DNA of 64,000 nucleotides from Modestobacter versicolor (GTDB lineage: Bacteria > Actinomycetota > Actinomycetes > Mycobacteriales > Geodermatophilaceae), in contig NZ_JACIBU010000001.1 of NCBI RefSeq assembly GCF_014195485.1, positions 3,782,001 to 3,846,000 of the forward strand. Direction: 5' to 3'. Shown piece by piece: positions 1 to 7,839 of this stretch. Positions within the stretch are counted from its first letter, which is position 1. Every line of letters starts with the position of its first letter. The notes under the pieces are model-generated. The model was not told where the DNA came from. It did no database searches and saw only the letters and a list, made by a program, of their open reading frames with translations. The translations under genes and the position numbers were made by a program.

Positions 1-1
1 C

Positions 2-415
2 GACCACCGCACCATCCCCAACGAGCTGGAGTGGCTGCGCACCGCCGTGCACCTGGAGAAGGGCTGCTACCGCGGGCAGGAGACGGTCGCCCGGGTGCAC
101 AACCTCGGCCGGCCGCCGCGCCGCCTGGTGCTGCTGCACCTCGACGGGATGAGCGAGAGCGTGCCGGCGCCGGGCACCCCGGTCGTCTCCGGCACCCGGG
201 AGGTGGGCCGGGTCGGCACCGCGGTGCGCCACCACGAGTACGGGTTCGTCGCGCTGGCCCTGGTGAAGCAGTCGGTGACGCCGGAGACGCCGCTCAAGGT
301 GGGCGAGGCGACCGCCGCGATCGACCCCGACGACAACCCTGCCGGGCTCGACGACACCCAGGCGGCGGCCCGCGACCGCGTGCGCGCGGTCCGGTCTGCG
401 ACGATCGGCCGGTGA
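2..415 (+). CDS. ygfZ: Folate-binding protein YgfZ, C-terminal part
   Basis: The frame is already open at the left edge, so the N-terminus is missing and 137 residues are visible. The motif KGCYRGQE at visible residues 20-27 is the signature of the YgfZ/CAF17 branch of the GcvT-like fold. It is followed by the C-terminal barrel domain (R-V-G-R-V-G-T and GFVALAL stretches). Known family members bind tetrahydrofolate and help assemble or repair Fe-S clusters in the cytoplasm. The stop codon overlaps the GTG of the next gene (GTGA), so the two are probably co-translated. Confidence 0.9.
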   Translation, partial: DHRTIPNELEWLRTAVHLEKGCYRGQETVARVHNLGRPPRRLVLLHLDGMSESVPAPGTPVVSGTREVGRVGTAVRHHEYGFVALALVKQSVTPETPLKVGEATAAIDPDDNPAGLDDTQAAARDRVRAVRSATIGR

Positions 416-1266
416 GCAGACCGGTCGGCGCCGAGGGCACCCTGATCACCCTCGCCCCGACCGGGGCCGAGTCGGCGAAGGCGGACGTGCCCGCGCTGCC
501 GGTCACGGTCGACGAGGTCGTCGGCACCGCCCGGGACTGCGCGGCCCTGGGCGCCGCGGTGCTGCACCTGCACGTCCGCGGCACCGACACCCGCCCGACG
601 CTGGACCTGCCGCGGGTCCGCGAGGTGGTCGCCGCCGTGCGCGAGGCGACCGACCTGGTCGTGCAGCTGTCGACCGGCGGTGCGGTCACCGACCCGGCCG
701 AGGCCCGGCTGGCCGTGCTCGACGCGCAGCCCGATGCCGCGTCGCTGTCGCTGGGCACGGTCAACTTCGGCCGCGACGTGTTCTACAACCCGTGGGACCT
801 GATCGTCGAGCTGCACACCCAGATGCAGCAGCGCGGCATCGTGCCCGAGTACGAGGTGTTCGACCTCGGGCAGCTGGCCACGCTGGCCCGGTTGCTGGAC
901 AAGCACGGCCTGCCCCACGGTGGCCACGTGCACGTCGACCTGGTGATGGGCGTGCCCGGCGGGATGCCCGGGACGACGGCCGCGCTCGCCGCCTGCCTGC
1001 CGGCGCTGCCGCCCGGGGCCACCTTCGCCGCCACCGGCGTCGGCCGCACGTCGCTGCCGGTGATGCTCGCCGCCCTCTCTGCCGGTGGCCACCTGCGGGT
1101 CGGCATGGAGGACACCCTGACCTACGCGCCCGGCGAGCCGGTGCGCGACAACGCCCAGCTGGTGGCCCGGGCGGCCGGCCTCGCCCGGATCGCCCAGCGC
1201 CCCCCGATCACCCCGTCCGACGCCCGGCAGCTGCTGGGCATCACCCCCGCGGAGGCCCTCCGATGA
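412..1266 (+). CDS. BKACE-family (DUF849) beta-keto acid cleavage enzyme
   Basis: A 284-residue protein, the usual family length. The start is taken as the GTG overlapping the ygfZ stop, because homology begins right after it (ITLAPTGAE at about residues 12-20). The H-x-H pair in LHLHVR (H52, H54) matches the metal-binding histidines of 3-keto-5-aminohexanoate cleavage enzyme. Family members condense a beta-keto acid with acetyl-CoA to give acetoacetate and a CoA ester; the substrate of this one cannot be read from sequence. There are no lysine-fermentation genes nearby, so the kce symbol is not justified. It is coupled to the next gene by ATGA. Confidence 0.82.
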   Translation: MSRPVGAEGTLITLAPTGAESAKADVPALPVTVDEVVGTARDCAALGAAVLHLHVRGTDTRPTLDLPRVREVVAAVREATDLVVQLSTGGAVTDPAEARLAVLDAQPDAASLSLGTVNFGRDVFYNPWDLIVELHTQMQQRGIVPEYEVFDLGQLATLARLLDKHGLPHGGHVHVDLVMGVPGGMPGTTAALAACLPALPPGATFAATGVGRTSLPVMLAALSAGGHLRVGMEDTLTYAPGEPVRDNAQLVARAAGLARIAQRPPITPSDARQLLGITPAEALR

Positions 1267-1826
1267 CCGCTCCCACCCCTGCCGCCGGCGGCGCCGGCGT
1301 CGACGAGCTGCTGGACCCGTCCTTCCTGGACGGCGTCGAGGAGCTGCCGATGGCCGAGGTCCGGGCGCTGCGGCACCGGGCCGAGCAGGAGGAGGTCAAC
1401 CTCTCCTACACCCGGCGGCTGCTGCAGGGCCGGTTGGACATCGTGCGCCGCGAGCTGCAGCGCCGGGCCGAGCACGACGGCCGCTCGCTGGTCGACCTGC
1501 TGCCGGAGATCCTGTCCGAGAAGGGGCGCGGGCCGGCGCACGGGCTGGGCCGGCACCAGACGGTGCAGCCGACCTCCCCGGAGCAGTTCGAGACCTGGGT
1601 GAACGGGCTGACCCCGGGCGTCGACCTGTCCGACGTCCCCGCGCTGGCCGACGACGCGCTGGAGGCCGCGGCCCGTTCGCTCGGTGCCGGGGAGCGGAGC
1701 CTGTCCGAGCGGCGCCGCGGTGTGCAGCAGGTGATGGACGCCGTCGCCGGTGAGCTGGCCCGCCGCTACCGCGACGGTCTGGCCGACGTGGCGCAGCTGC
1801 TGGCCGACGAGTCGCGGCATGGCTGA
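1263..1826 (+). CDS. rsiG: RsiG-like c-di-GMP-binding anti-sigma factor homologue
   Basis: A 187-residue, mostly helical soluble protein with no membrane segment. Two helices carry the motif E-x3-S-x2-R-x3-Q-x3-D with identical spacing: E44, S48, R51, Q55, D59 and E144, S148, R151, Q155, D159. This is the published c-di-GMP-binding signature of RsiG, which in Streptomyces holds the sporulation and motility sigma factor WhiG when loaded with c-di-GMP. The two copies in one chain match the Streptomyces type. No whiG/fliA-type sigma gene lies in the window, so the partner must be elsewhere. ATGA overlap with the upstream gene and overlap with the asparaginase start suggest one transcript. The anti-sigma role is inferred from the family. 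Confidence 0.85.
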   Translation: MTAPTPAAGGAGVDELLDPSFLDGVEELPMAEVRALRHRAEQEEVNLSYTRRLLQGRLDIVRRELQRRAEHDGRSLVDLLPEILSEKGRGPAHGLGRHQTVQPTSPEQFETWVNGLTPGVDLSDVPALADDALEAAARSLGAGERSLSERRRGVQQVMDAVAGELARRYRDGLADVAQLLADESRHG

Positions 1827-2814
1827 CGCCCACGCGATGAGCTCGTGGCCCGAGAACCCCGTCCTGGTCGAGGTCTGGCGGGCGGGGTTCGGCGTCGACG
1901 TGCTGGAGTCGGTGCACCGGGGGGCGCTCGTCGTCCTGGACGCCGACGGCGCGCCGGTGCTCGAGGTCGGTGACGTCTCCCGGCCGGTGCTGCCGCGCTC
2001 GTCGAACAAGCCGGTGCAGGCCACCGCTCTCCTGGCGGCGGGCTGGCGACCGCGCGACGACCGCGAGCTGGCGATCGGCGCGGCCTCGCACAACGGCGAG
2101 GACGGGCACGTCGAGGTGGTCCGCTCCGTGCTGGCCGCCTCCGGGCTGACCCCCGACCAGCTGGGCTGCCCGCCGGCGTTGCCGCAGCACGAGGCGACCC
2201 GGGCGCAGTGGCTGGCGTCCGGCCGGGCGCCGGAGCGGCTGGCGATGAACTGCTCGGGCAAGCACGCCGCGATGCTCGCCGCCTGCGTGGCCGCCGGCTG
2301 GCCGACCGAGGGGTACCTGGACCCGCAGCACCCGCTGCAGCAGGCGATCGAGGCGCGGCTGGGCGAGGCCGCCGGCGCACCGGTCGCCGCGGTGGTCGTC
2401 GACGGGTGCGGCGCCCCCCAGCACGCGCTCTCGCTGACCGGGCTCGCCCGCGGCGTCCTCTCCCTCGTCCAGTCCGACCCGGGCACCCCGGGCCGGCTGG
2501 TCGCCGACGCGATGCGCGCCCACCCGTGGCTGGTGGCCGGCACCGGCCGGGAGGACACCGAGCTGATGCAGGCCGTCGACGGCCTGCTGGTCAAGGGCGG
2601 TGCGGACGGCGTGCACGTCGCCGCGCTGCCCGGCGGGGGAGCGGTGGCGCTGAAGCTCGACGACGGCGGCGACCGGGGCCGGGTGCCCGCGCTGTCCGCC
2701 GGGCTGCTCCGGCTCGGGGTGCCGGCCGGGACGCTGGAGCGCTGGCTGTCCACCCCGGTGTCCGGCGGTGAGGCCGTCGTCGGTCAGGTGCGGGCGGCCG
2801 ACGTCCTCCGCTGA
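1819..2814 (+). CDS. Asparaginase II family protein
   Basis: A 331-residue protein of the Asparaginase_II family (the Rhizobium AnsA type, not the E. coli type). The motif RSSNKPVQ at residues 60-67 carries the Ser/Lys active-site pair, and NCSGKHAAML carries the second family signature. The ATG at 1819 overlaps the end of the rsiG homologue by 8 bases; an alternative ATG lies at 1837. It probably hydrolyses L-asparagine to aspartate and ammonia in the cytoplasm. No signal peptide is seen. Confidence 0.85.
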   Translation: MADAHAMSSWPENPVLVEVWRAGFGVDVLESVHRGALVVLDADGAPVLEVGDVSRPVLPRSSNKPVQATALLAAGWRPRDDRELAIGAASHNGEDGHVEVVRSVLAASGLTPDQLGCPPALPQHEATRAQWLASGRAPERLAMNCSGKHAAMLAACVAAGWPTEGYLDPQHPLQQAIEARLGEAAGAPVAAVVVDGCGAPQHALSLTGLARGVLSLVQSDPGTPGRLVADAMRAHPWLVAGTGREDTELMQAVDGLLVKGGADGVHVAALPGGGAVALKLDDGGDRGRVPALSAGLLRLGVPAGTLERWLSTPVSGGEAVVGQVRAADVLR

Positions 2815-2820
2815 GGCACT

Positions 2821-2862
2821 GCTAGCACTCCGCTTGCAAGAGCTAGCACTCCGGGCTACCGT
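2821..2862 (+). promoter_or_regulatory. Promoter with 21-bp-spaced direct repeats upstream of the XRE-hbhA operon
   Basis: A -35 (TTGCAA, 2834-2839) and -10 (TACCGT, 2857-2862) are separated by 17 bp. The predicted start point falls on or next to the GTG at 2869, so the transcript would be leaderless. The 12-mer GCTAGCACTCCG occurs twice without a mismatch, at 2821-2832 and 2842-2853, 21 bp apart (two helical turns). One copy lies just upstream of the -35 and the other inside the spacer. This is a typical place for a repressor operator, and the XRE protein encoded immediately downstream is the obvious candidate. Confidence 0.7.
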
Positions 2863-2868
2863 GGCGGT

Positions 2869-3399
2869 GTGCAGCGACCCACCGAGTTCGTCCGGGAGCA
2901 GGTGACCGCGGTCCGCGAGACCGTGGCCACGGCGGCAGCCTCCGCAGCCGCCGGCGCGTCGACGGGGGCGTCCACCGTGGCGTCGTCGGTGCCGGCGGTC
3001 GGCTCGCAGGTCGGTGAGTTCATCCGGCACCAGCGCAGTGCCGCCCAGGTGTCGCTGCGCGAGCTGGCCCGCGCCGCCGGCGTCAGCAACCCCTACCTCT
3101 CGCAGGTCGAGCGCGGGCTGCGCAAGCCGTCCGCGGAGATCCTGGCCCAGATCGCCCGGGGCCTGAAGATCTCGGCCGAGACGCTCTACGAGCAGGCCGG
3201 GATCCTCGACCGCCGGTCGGGCACCGCGGGCACGGTGGCCGCCATCCGCGCCGACGAGGCGATCTCCGAGCGGCACAAGGCCGTGCTCCTGGAGCTCTAC
3301 GAGACCTACGCCCGCGAGCACGCCGCCCAGCAGTCCCGCGAGCAGGCGGCCGCCCCGCACCCCACCCCCACCCCCACGAAGACGGAGGAGACGGCATGA
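2869..3399 (+). CDS. XRE-family transcriptional regulator (Rv0474-like)
   Basis: A 176-residue protein. An N-terminal Ala/Thr-rich helical stretch (about residues 1-45) precedes a helix-turn-helix of the XRE type (SLRELARAAGVSNPYLSQVE, about residues 62-81) and a charged helical tail. The GTG start fits a leaderless transcript from the promoter just upstream. M. tuberculosis has the same order (Rv0474 regulator, hbhA, DUF2516 protein), which supports orthology. ATGA overlap with hbhA implies co-expression. It probably autoregulates through the direct repeats at 2821-2853; that is inferred. Confidence 0.85.
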   Translation: MQRPTEFVREQVTAVRETVATAAASAAAGASTGASTVASSVPAVGSQVGEFIRHQRSAAQVSLRELARAAGVSNPYLSQVERGLRKPSAEILAQIARGLKISAETLYEQAGILDRRSGTAGTVAAIRADEAISERHKAVLLELYETYAREHAAQQSREQAAAPHPTPTPTKTEETA

Positions 3400-4274
3400 G
3401 CCGCACCGACACCCTGAAGTCCTACGGCGAGACCCTCGTCGACACCGGCCGCACCGGCCTGCTGGCCGCCATCGGCGCCGGCGACGCGGCGGTCGACGCC
3501 GCCGTGACCCGCTCCCGCGCCGTGTTCGGCACCGTGCGCACCCGCGCCGAGGCGCTGCCCGGCGAGGCCCAGGTCCAGGCCGACCTCGCCGCCAAGGAGG
3601 CCCGCACCCGGGCCGAGCAGGCCCGCGAGCGGGCGGCCCGCGCCGCCGCCGAGGCCCGTGCCCGCGCCGTCCAGGCCCGCACCCAGGCCGAGGGCGCCGC
3701 CACCCAGGCGCGCGCGGCGGTGACCACGGCCGCCTCGACCGTCCGCCCGGAGACCGTGCTCGGCACCGTCACCGGCCTCGTGGACAGCGCCCGCAACCAG
3801 GCGCTGGCCGCGATCGCCGAGCTGGCCGGCCGGGGCGAGAAGGTCGTCGGCGACCTGCGCACCCAGCCCGCGTTCCGCCGGGTCGTGGCCCGCACCGAGC
3901 GCGCCGTCGACACCGTCGAGGACGCCCTGGAGGACGTGCTCGAGGAGACCGCCGAGACCGTCGGCAAGGCCTCGGACGAGGTGACCTCGGTGGCGCAGAA
4001 GACCAAGGCGCGCACCGACAAGGCCGTCGACCGGGCGACCGAGGACGGTCGCACGGCCGCCCGCTCGGCCAAGCGCGCCGTCCGGGAGACCGCCGAGGCC
4101 CCGGCGGCGCCGAAGGCCCCCAAGGCCACGGCGAAGGTCGCGGCTCCGAAGGCGACCGCCACCAAGGCGACCGCGAAGAAGGCGACCCCGGCGACCGTCC
4201 CGGCCGCCACGGCCAGCACCCCGGTGCCGGACCCGACCGCCGTCCCGGCGAAGAGCAGCACTCCCGCCAGCTAG
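3396..4274 (+). CDS. hbhA: Heparin-binding haemagglutinin-like protein
   Basis: A 292-residue protein without signal peptide. After a conserved N-terminus (SYGETLVDTGRTGLLAAIGA) comes a long Ala/Arg/Glu heptad-like coiled coil (about residues 55-130) and a second helical region. The C-terminal Lys/Ala/Pro/Thr-rich tail (about residues 235-292, repeats of the KAT and KKAT kind) resembles the heparin-binding tail of mycobacterial HbhA. Position after an XRE regulator and before DUF2516 matches Rv0475. In a free-living organism the tail may bind polyanions, membrane or cell-wall polymers rather than host heparan sulfate. A strong terminator follows. Confidence 0.82.
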   Translation: MSRTDTLKSYGETLVDTGRTGLLAAIGAGDAAVDAAVTRSRAVFGTVRTRAEALPGEAQVQADLAAKEARTRAEQARERAARAAAEARARAVQARTQAEGAATQARAAVTTAASTVRPETVLGTVTGLVDSARNQALAAIAELAGRGEKVVGDLRTQPAFRRVVARTERAVDTVEDALEDVLEETAETVGKASDEVTSVAQKTKARTDKAVDRATEDGRTAARSAKRAVRETAEAPAAPKAPKATAKVAAPKATATKATAKKATPATVPAATASTPVPDPTAVPAKSSTPAS

Positions 4275-4288
4275 GCACGCACCACCGC

Positions 4289-4324
4289 GACGCCCCGGCA
4301 CCGCTCCTGCGGTGCCGGGGCGTC
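4289..4324 (+). terminator. Rho-independent-type hairpin after hbhA
   Basis: A perfect 15-bp inverted repeat (arms 4289-4303 and 4310-4324) with a 6-base loop, 14 bases after the hbhA stop. There is no T-run, as is usual in high-G+C actinobacteria. Confidence 0.8.
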
Positions 4325-4397
4325 GTCGTCCCACCCGTCCGGGGCAGCAGGCGCGTTCCCGCCCACCTGCCCGGCGATCGCGCCTATCCTGGACGCC

Positions 4398-4685
4398 ATG
4401 TTCGGCTTCGACGGGATCGTCTACGCAGTGGTGCTCTACGGCACCCTCGCCCTGGCGCTGTGGGCCTTCGTCGACGCCGTGATCCGGCCCGCCGCGGGGT
4501 TCGTGGCCGCCGGCAAGCTCACCAAGCCCGGCTGGCTGGCGATCACCGGCATCGCCGCGCTGGTGCTCTACTGGCGTGGCCCGCTCGACTTCTTCGGCCT
4601 GCCCGCGGTGATCGCGGCGGTCGTCTACCTGGTCGACGTCCGGCCGGCCGTGCGCGGCCTGCGCCGGGGCAACACCAGCTGGTGA
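4398..4685 (+). CDS. DUF2516 family membrane protein (Rv0476-like)
   Basis: A 95-residue protein with three hydrophobic segments (about residues 5-27, 45-60 and 64-82) and a basic C-terminus. Size, start (MFGFDGIVYAVVLYG) and position after hbhA match the Rv0476/DUF2516 family of unknown function. TATCCT at 4385-4390 sits 7 bases before the ATG, so this gene too may be leaderless, although no clear -35 is visible. Confidence 0.8.
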   Translation: MFGFDGIVYAVVLYGTLALALWAFVDAVIRPAAGFVAAGKLTKPGWLAITGIAALVLYWRGPLDFFGLPAVIAAVVYLVDVRPAVRGLRRGNTSW

Positions 4686-4698
4686 CCCCTCGGGTCGG

Positions 4699-4902
4699 TC
4701 AGAGCCGGTCGTCGGCCGGCATGACGACCCACAGCACGATGTAGGCGATGAACTGCGGCCCGGGCAGCACGCAGGAGACGACGAAGGCCGCCCGGAGGCC
4801 GGTGCGGGACAGCCCGAGCCGACGGGCCAGGCCGGAGCAGACCCCGGCGATGACGCGGTGACGGGTGTCGCGGGTGAGCCGGTTGGACACGGGAGAGGTC
4901 AT
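4699..4902 (-). CDS. PspC-domain small membrane protein
   Basis: A 67-residue protein. The basic start (RLTRDTRHRVIAGVCSGLAR) and the LGLSRTGLRAAFVVS stretch followed by a hydrophobic segment ending IVLWVVMPADD are the PspC domain pattern. PspC proteins sit in the membrane and are linked to envelope-stress responses. It is last in the minus-strand group, 17 bp after the spermidine-synthase-like gene. No partner psp genes are nearby. Confidence 0.85.
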   Translation of the reverse strand: MTSPVSNRLTRDTRHRVIAGVCSGLARRLGLSRTGLRAAFVVSCVLPGPQFIAYIVLWVVMPADDRL

Positions 4903-4919
4903 GGCTCCGAACGTAGCCG

Positions 4920-5780
4920 TCAGCCGAAGATCCCGGCAGGTGGCTGCGGGGAGGGCTGGGCGTCGGCGTCGGTGACCACGGCGGCCTGGCCGACGAACCG
5001 GTCCAGCTCCTCGTCGCCGACCACCCGCGAGGGCATCGGGTCGCCGGCGCAGCGGCGGGTCAGCCCGGCGATCGGCAGCTCGGCGTCGGAGGCGACCGCC
5101 ACGGTGTTGCCGAACCGGCGGCCGCGCAGCGTGCCCGGCTCGGCGAGCAGGGCGACGTGGCCGAAGACCGCCCGCAGGGTGGCCGCCTCGGCCTTCACGA
5201 AGCGCAGCGGCGGACCGTCGGAGACGTTCCAGGCGGTGACGCCACCAGGCCGGAGCACCCGCGCGACGTCGCGGGCGAACTCGACGGTGGTCAGGTGGGC
5301 CGGGGTGCGGGCGCCGGCGAACACGTCGACCAGGACGACGTCCGCGCTGGCGTCGGGGTGCGCGGCCAGCCCGGCCCGGGCGTCGGCGGCCCGCACCCGG
5401 ACCCGGGCGTTCCGGGGGAGGGGCAGCTCGCGGCGCACCAGGTCGGTGAGCGCCTCGTCCAGCTCGACCACCCGCTGCCGCGAGCCGGGCCGGGTCACGG
5501 CGACGTAGCGGGCCAGGGTCAGCGCGCCGCCGCCGAGGTGGACGACGTCCAGCGGCCGGCCTGGCTCGGCGGCGAGGTCGAGCACGTGCCCCATCCGGCG
5601 GACGTACTCGAACTCAAGGTGCGTGGGGTCGACCAGGTCGACGTGCGACTGCGGGACGCCGTCGAGCAGCAGCTCCCAGGAGCCGTCCCGGTCGGCGTCG
5701 GCCAGCAGCTCCGCCGTCCCGCCGGCGACCTCGGTCCGCCCCGGCAGCGCGGTCAGGTGCGCCCGGTCCCGCCGGCTCAC
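4920..5780 (-). CDS. Spermidine synthase-like methyltransferase-fold protein
   Basis: A 286-residue protein. The start is the GTG that overlaps the stop of the preceding oxidase gene (GTGA). The Rossmann signature VVHLGGGALTLARY (about residues 78-91) and the following acidic VVELDE are those of the spermidine synthase/fused-MFS family, as is DVVLVDVF. It lacks the complete polyamine-synthase active site as far as I can tell. Many actinobacterial members are of unknown substrate. It shares an operon with an amine oxidase and a second methyltransferase. Confidence 0.72.
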   Translation of the reverse strand: MSRRDRAHLTALPGRTEVAGGTAELLADADRDGSWELLLDGVPQSHVDLVDPTHLEFEYVRRMGHVLDLAAEPGRPLDVVHLGGGALTLARYVAVTRPGSRQRVVELDEALTDLVRRELPLPRNARVRVRAADARAGLAAHPDASADVVLVDVFAGARTPAHLTTVEFARDVARVLRPGGVTAWNVSDGPPLRFVKAEAATLRAVFGHVALLAEPGTLRGRRFGNTVAVASDAELPIAGLTRRCAGDPMPSRVVGDEELDRFVGQAAVVTDADAQPSPQPPAGIFG

Positions 5781-6919
5781 CGGACCACCGGTGCGCTCAG
5801 CCGGGCCGGGTCGAACAGCGCGATCGGGTGCCGCGTCGCCCGCTCGGTGACCAGGTCGGCGAGCACCTCCCCGACGAGCGGGACGAACTTGAAGCCGTGC
5901 CCGGAGAAGCCCGCCGCGACCGCGACCTGCGGGTGCTCGGGGTGCACCGAGAGCACGAAGTGCTGGTCGGGGGTGGTCGTGTACATGCACGCGACGCTGC
6001 GGAGGTGCCGGCCGGCCAGCGCCGGCATCCGCCGGGCGAGGTGCGCGCGCATCTCCGCGACCTCGCCGGCGGTCACCGTCCGGTCCAGCCGGTCGGGGTC
6101 GGTCGGTCGGCCGTTGCGGAAGAAGGCGACCTTCACGCCCTCGGAGTCCGGCCCGTACGCCGGGAAGCCGTAGAGCTGCAGCTCCCCGGTGTTCTCCCAG
6201 ATGAAGACGGGTTGCTCGCGGAAGGGCCCGACCGGCCCGTCGGGTGCGAACCAGAACAGCAGCTGCCGCTCCACGGTGAGGTGCGGCGCGAGGTCGGGCA
6301 GCAGCCGCGGCGCCCAGGCGCCGGCGGAGACGACCAGGGACGCCGCCCGGTGCTCGCCGGTCGCCGTCCGCACGGTGACGCCCTCACCGCCGGCGTCGGC
6401 CGCCCACCCCAGCGCGGGTTCGCCGAAGCGGAGGTCGGCGCCGGCCGCCGCCGCCCGGCGGAGGTGCTCGAGCACCGTCTGCTCCGGGCGGACGAAGCCG
6501 GCCCGGTCCTCGTGGAGGGCGACGGTGCCGTCCTCGACCGCGAAGGTGGGGAAGCGGCAGCGCAGCTCGGCGGCGTCCAGCAGCTCGTGCGGGAGGTCCC
6601 AGGCGCGGGCGCTGGCCAGGCTGCCGCGCACCGTGGCGGAGTCGGCGGGCCCCATCATCAGCCCGCCGGTGAGGGTGAGGACGCCGGGCGAGCTGGCCTG
6701 CAGGTCCTCGAACAGCTCGTAGCTGCGGCGCAGCAGCGGGACGTAGGCAGGGTCCTCGTAGTAGGCCTGACGGATGATCCGCGAGTCACCGTGGCTGGAC
6801 CCGCGGTCGTGGGCGGGGGTGAACTGCTCCAGGCCCAGCACCCGCTGACCGCGGGCGGCCAGGTGTGCCGCGGCGGCGCTGCCCATGCCGCCCAGGCCGA
6901 GCACGATGACGTCGAACAC
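5777..6919 (-). CDS. solA: Monomeric sarcosine oxidase / N-methyltryptophan oxidase family flavoenzyme
   Basis: A 380-residue protein, the normal length for the MSOX/MTOX group. An N-terminal FAD dinucleotide-binding motif VIVLGLGGMGSAAAAHLA is followed by SSHGDSRIIR, typical of this subgroup. The Cys in VACMYTTTPD aligns with the cysteine that carries covalent FAD. It should oxidatively demethylate or deaminate a secondary amine, releasing H2O2. The exact substrate (sarcosine, N-methyltryptophan or another amine) is not determinable. The GTG at 6919 starts directly before the FAD motif. Confidence 0.82.
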   Translation of the reverse strand: MFDVIVLGLGGMGSAAAAHLAARGQRVLGLEQFTPAHDRGSSHGDSRIIRQAYYEDPAYVPLLRRSYELFEDLQASSPGVLTLTGGLMMGPADSATVRGSLASARAWDLPHELLDAAELRCRFPTFAVEDGTVALHEDRAGFVRPEQTVLEHLRRAAAAGADLRFGEPALGWAADAGGEGVTVRTATGEHRAASLVVSAGAWAPRLLPDLAPHLTVERQLLFWFAPDGPVGPFREQPVFIWENTGELQLYGFPAYGPDSEGVKVAFFRNGRPTDPDRLDRTVTAGEVAEMRAHLARRMPALAGRHLRSVACMYTTTPDQHFVLSVHPEHPQVAVAAGFSGHGFKFVPLVGEVLADLVTERATRHPIALFDPARLSAPVVR

Positions 6920-6953
6920 CGGCCCATGCTCCCGCACCGGGGTCGGGCGGCGG

Positions 6954-7805
6954 TCAGACTGGTGCGACCGCCGACCAGCGGACGCTGACCTCACCGTGCC
7001 GCCACCGGCGGGCCGGCCCGACCAGCGGCCAGCCCTGGTCGGCCAGCGACTCGCAGGCGGCGGCCCAGCGCTGCCGGGGGCCGAACGTCGACAGCCCGGC
7101 CGCAGCCGCCCAGCCGGCGTCGAACGCGCTCAGGAAGGCGTGCACCGGCTGGCCCGGCACGTTGTGGTGGATCAGCGCCTTGGGCAGCCGCTCGGCCAGG
7201 TCGGAGGGGCGCTCGAGGTCGGAGACCCGGGCGGCGAGGGTGAGGGTGAGCGGACCGTCCTCGTCCAGGGCCACCCAGGTCGCGCGCCGTCCCCACTCGT
7301 CGCAGGTGCCCTCCACCACCAGCCCGCCGGGGGCCAGCGCGCCGCGCATCGTGTCCCAGGCGCGGGCGGCGGACTCCTCGTCGTACTGCCGGAGCACGTT
7401 GAACGCCCGCACCAGCACCGGCCGCAGGCCGGCCAGCTCGAAGCCGCCCAGCCGGAAGTCGACCCGGGGCGGGTCGCGCTGCTCGGCGACCGCGGCCACC
7501 CGCAGCGGGTCGATCTCCAGGCCGACGACCTCCAGCCGGTCGATCTCCGGCGCCAGCCGGTCCACCAGCTCCAGGGTGGTCACCGCCGACGCGCCGTAGC
7601 CCAGGTCGACGACGAGCGGGCGGGCGGCGTCGCGCAGCCGGGCGACCTGGGTGGCGACCAGCCAGCGGTCGACCCGGCGCAGCCGGTTGGCGTTGGTGGT
7701 GCCGCGGGTGGGCAGGCCCAGCGCGCGGGCCCGGCCGGCGGCCAGCCGCGGCGCCCGGCGGGACGGGGGCAGCGACGCACGCTGGGTGTGGTCGGCCACG
7801 GTCAC
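6954..7805 (-). CDS. Class I SAM-dependent methyltransferase
   Basis: A 283-residue protein. LVVDLGYGASAVTTLEL (about residues 64-80) is the SAM-binding motif I, followed by the acidic VVGLEIDP and LAPGGLVVEGTCDEWG. Basic, Arg-rich first 45 residues. Substrate unknown. It is first in a minus-strand operon with the flavin oxidase and the spermidine-synthase-like gene and diverges from murB with only 34 bp between starts. Confidence 0.78.
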   Translation of the reverse strand: MTVADHTQRASLPPSRRAPRLAAGRARALGLPTRGTTNANRLRRVDRWLVATQVARLRDAARPLVVDLGYGASAVTTLELVDRLAPEIDRLEVVGLEIDPLRVAAVAEQRDPPRVDFRLGGFELAGLRPVLVRAFNVLRQYDEESAARAWDTMRGALAPGGLVVEGTCDEWGRRATWVALDEDGPLTLTLAARVSDLERPSDLAERLPKALIHHNVPGQPVHAFLSAFDAGWAAAAGLSTFGPRQRWAAACESLADQGWPLVGPARRWRHGEVSVRWSAVAPV

Positions 7806-7827
7806 CCAGGTTAGCCGCGCCGCCGTT

Positions 7828-7833
7828 TACCGT
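7828..7833 (+). promoter_or_regulatory. -10 element of a leaderless murB promoter
   Basis: TACCGT lies 6 bases before the murB GTG at 7840, the same arrangement as at the XRE-hbhA promoter. No good -35 is visible; the position falls in the divergent 34-bp gap with the methyltransferase start. Confidence 0.55.
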
Positions 7834-7839
7834 GGTGCC

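Noticed and set aside
67-1092. A 341-codon minus-strand frame opposite ygfZ and the BKACE gene
   Set aside because: Antisense to two recognised genes with no motif of its own.
2821-2853. HrcA/CIRCE element (TAGCACTC core)
   Set aside because: The two copies are direct, not inverted, repeats, and no chaperone gene follows.
3590-4200. Tandem DNA repeat inside hbhA
   Set aside because: The repetition is of Ala/Arg/Lys codons in a coiled coil and basic tail; there is no fixed DNA period.
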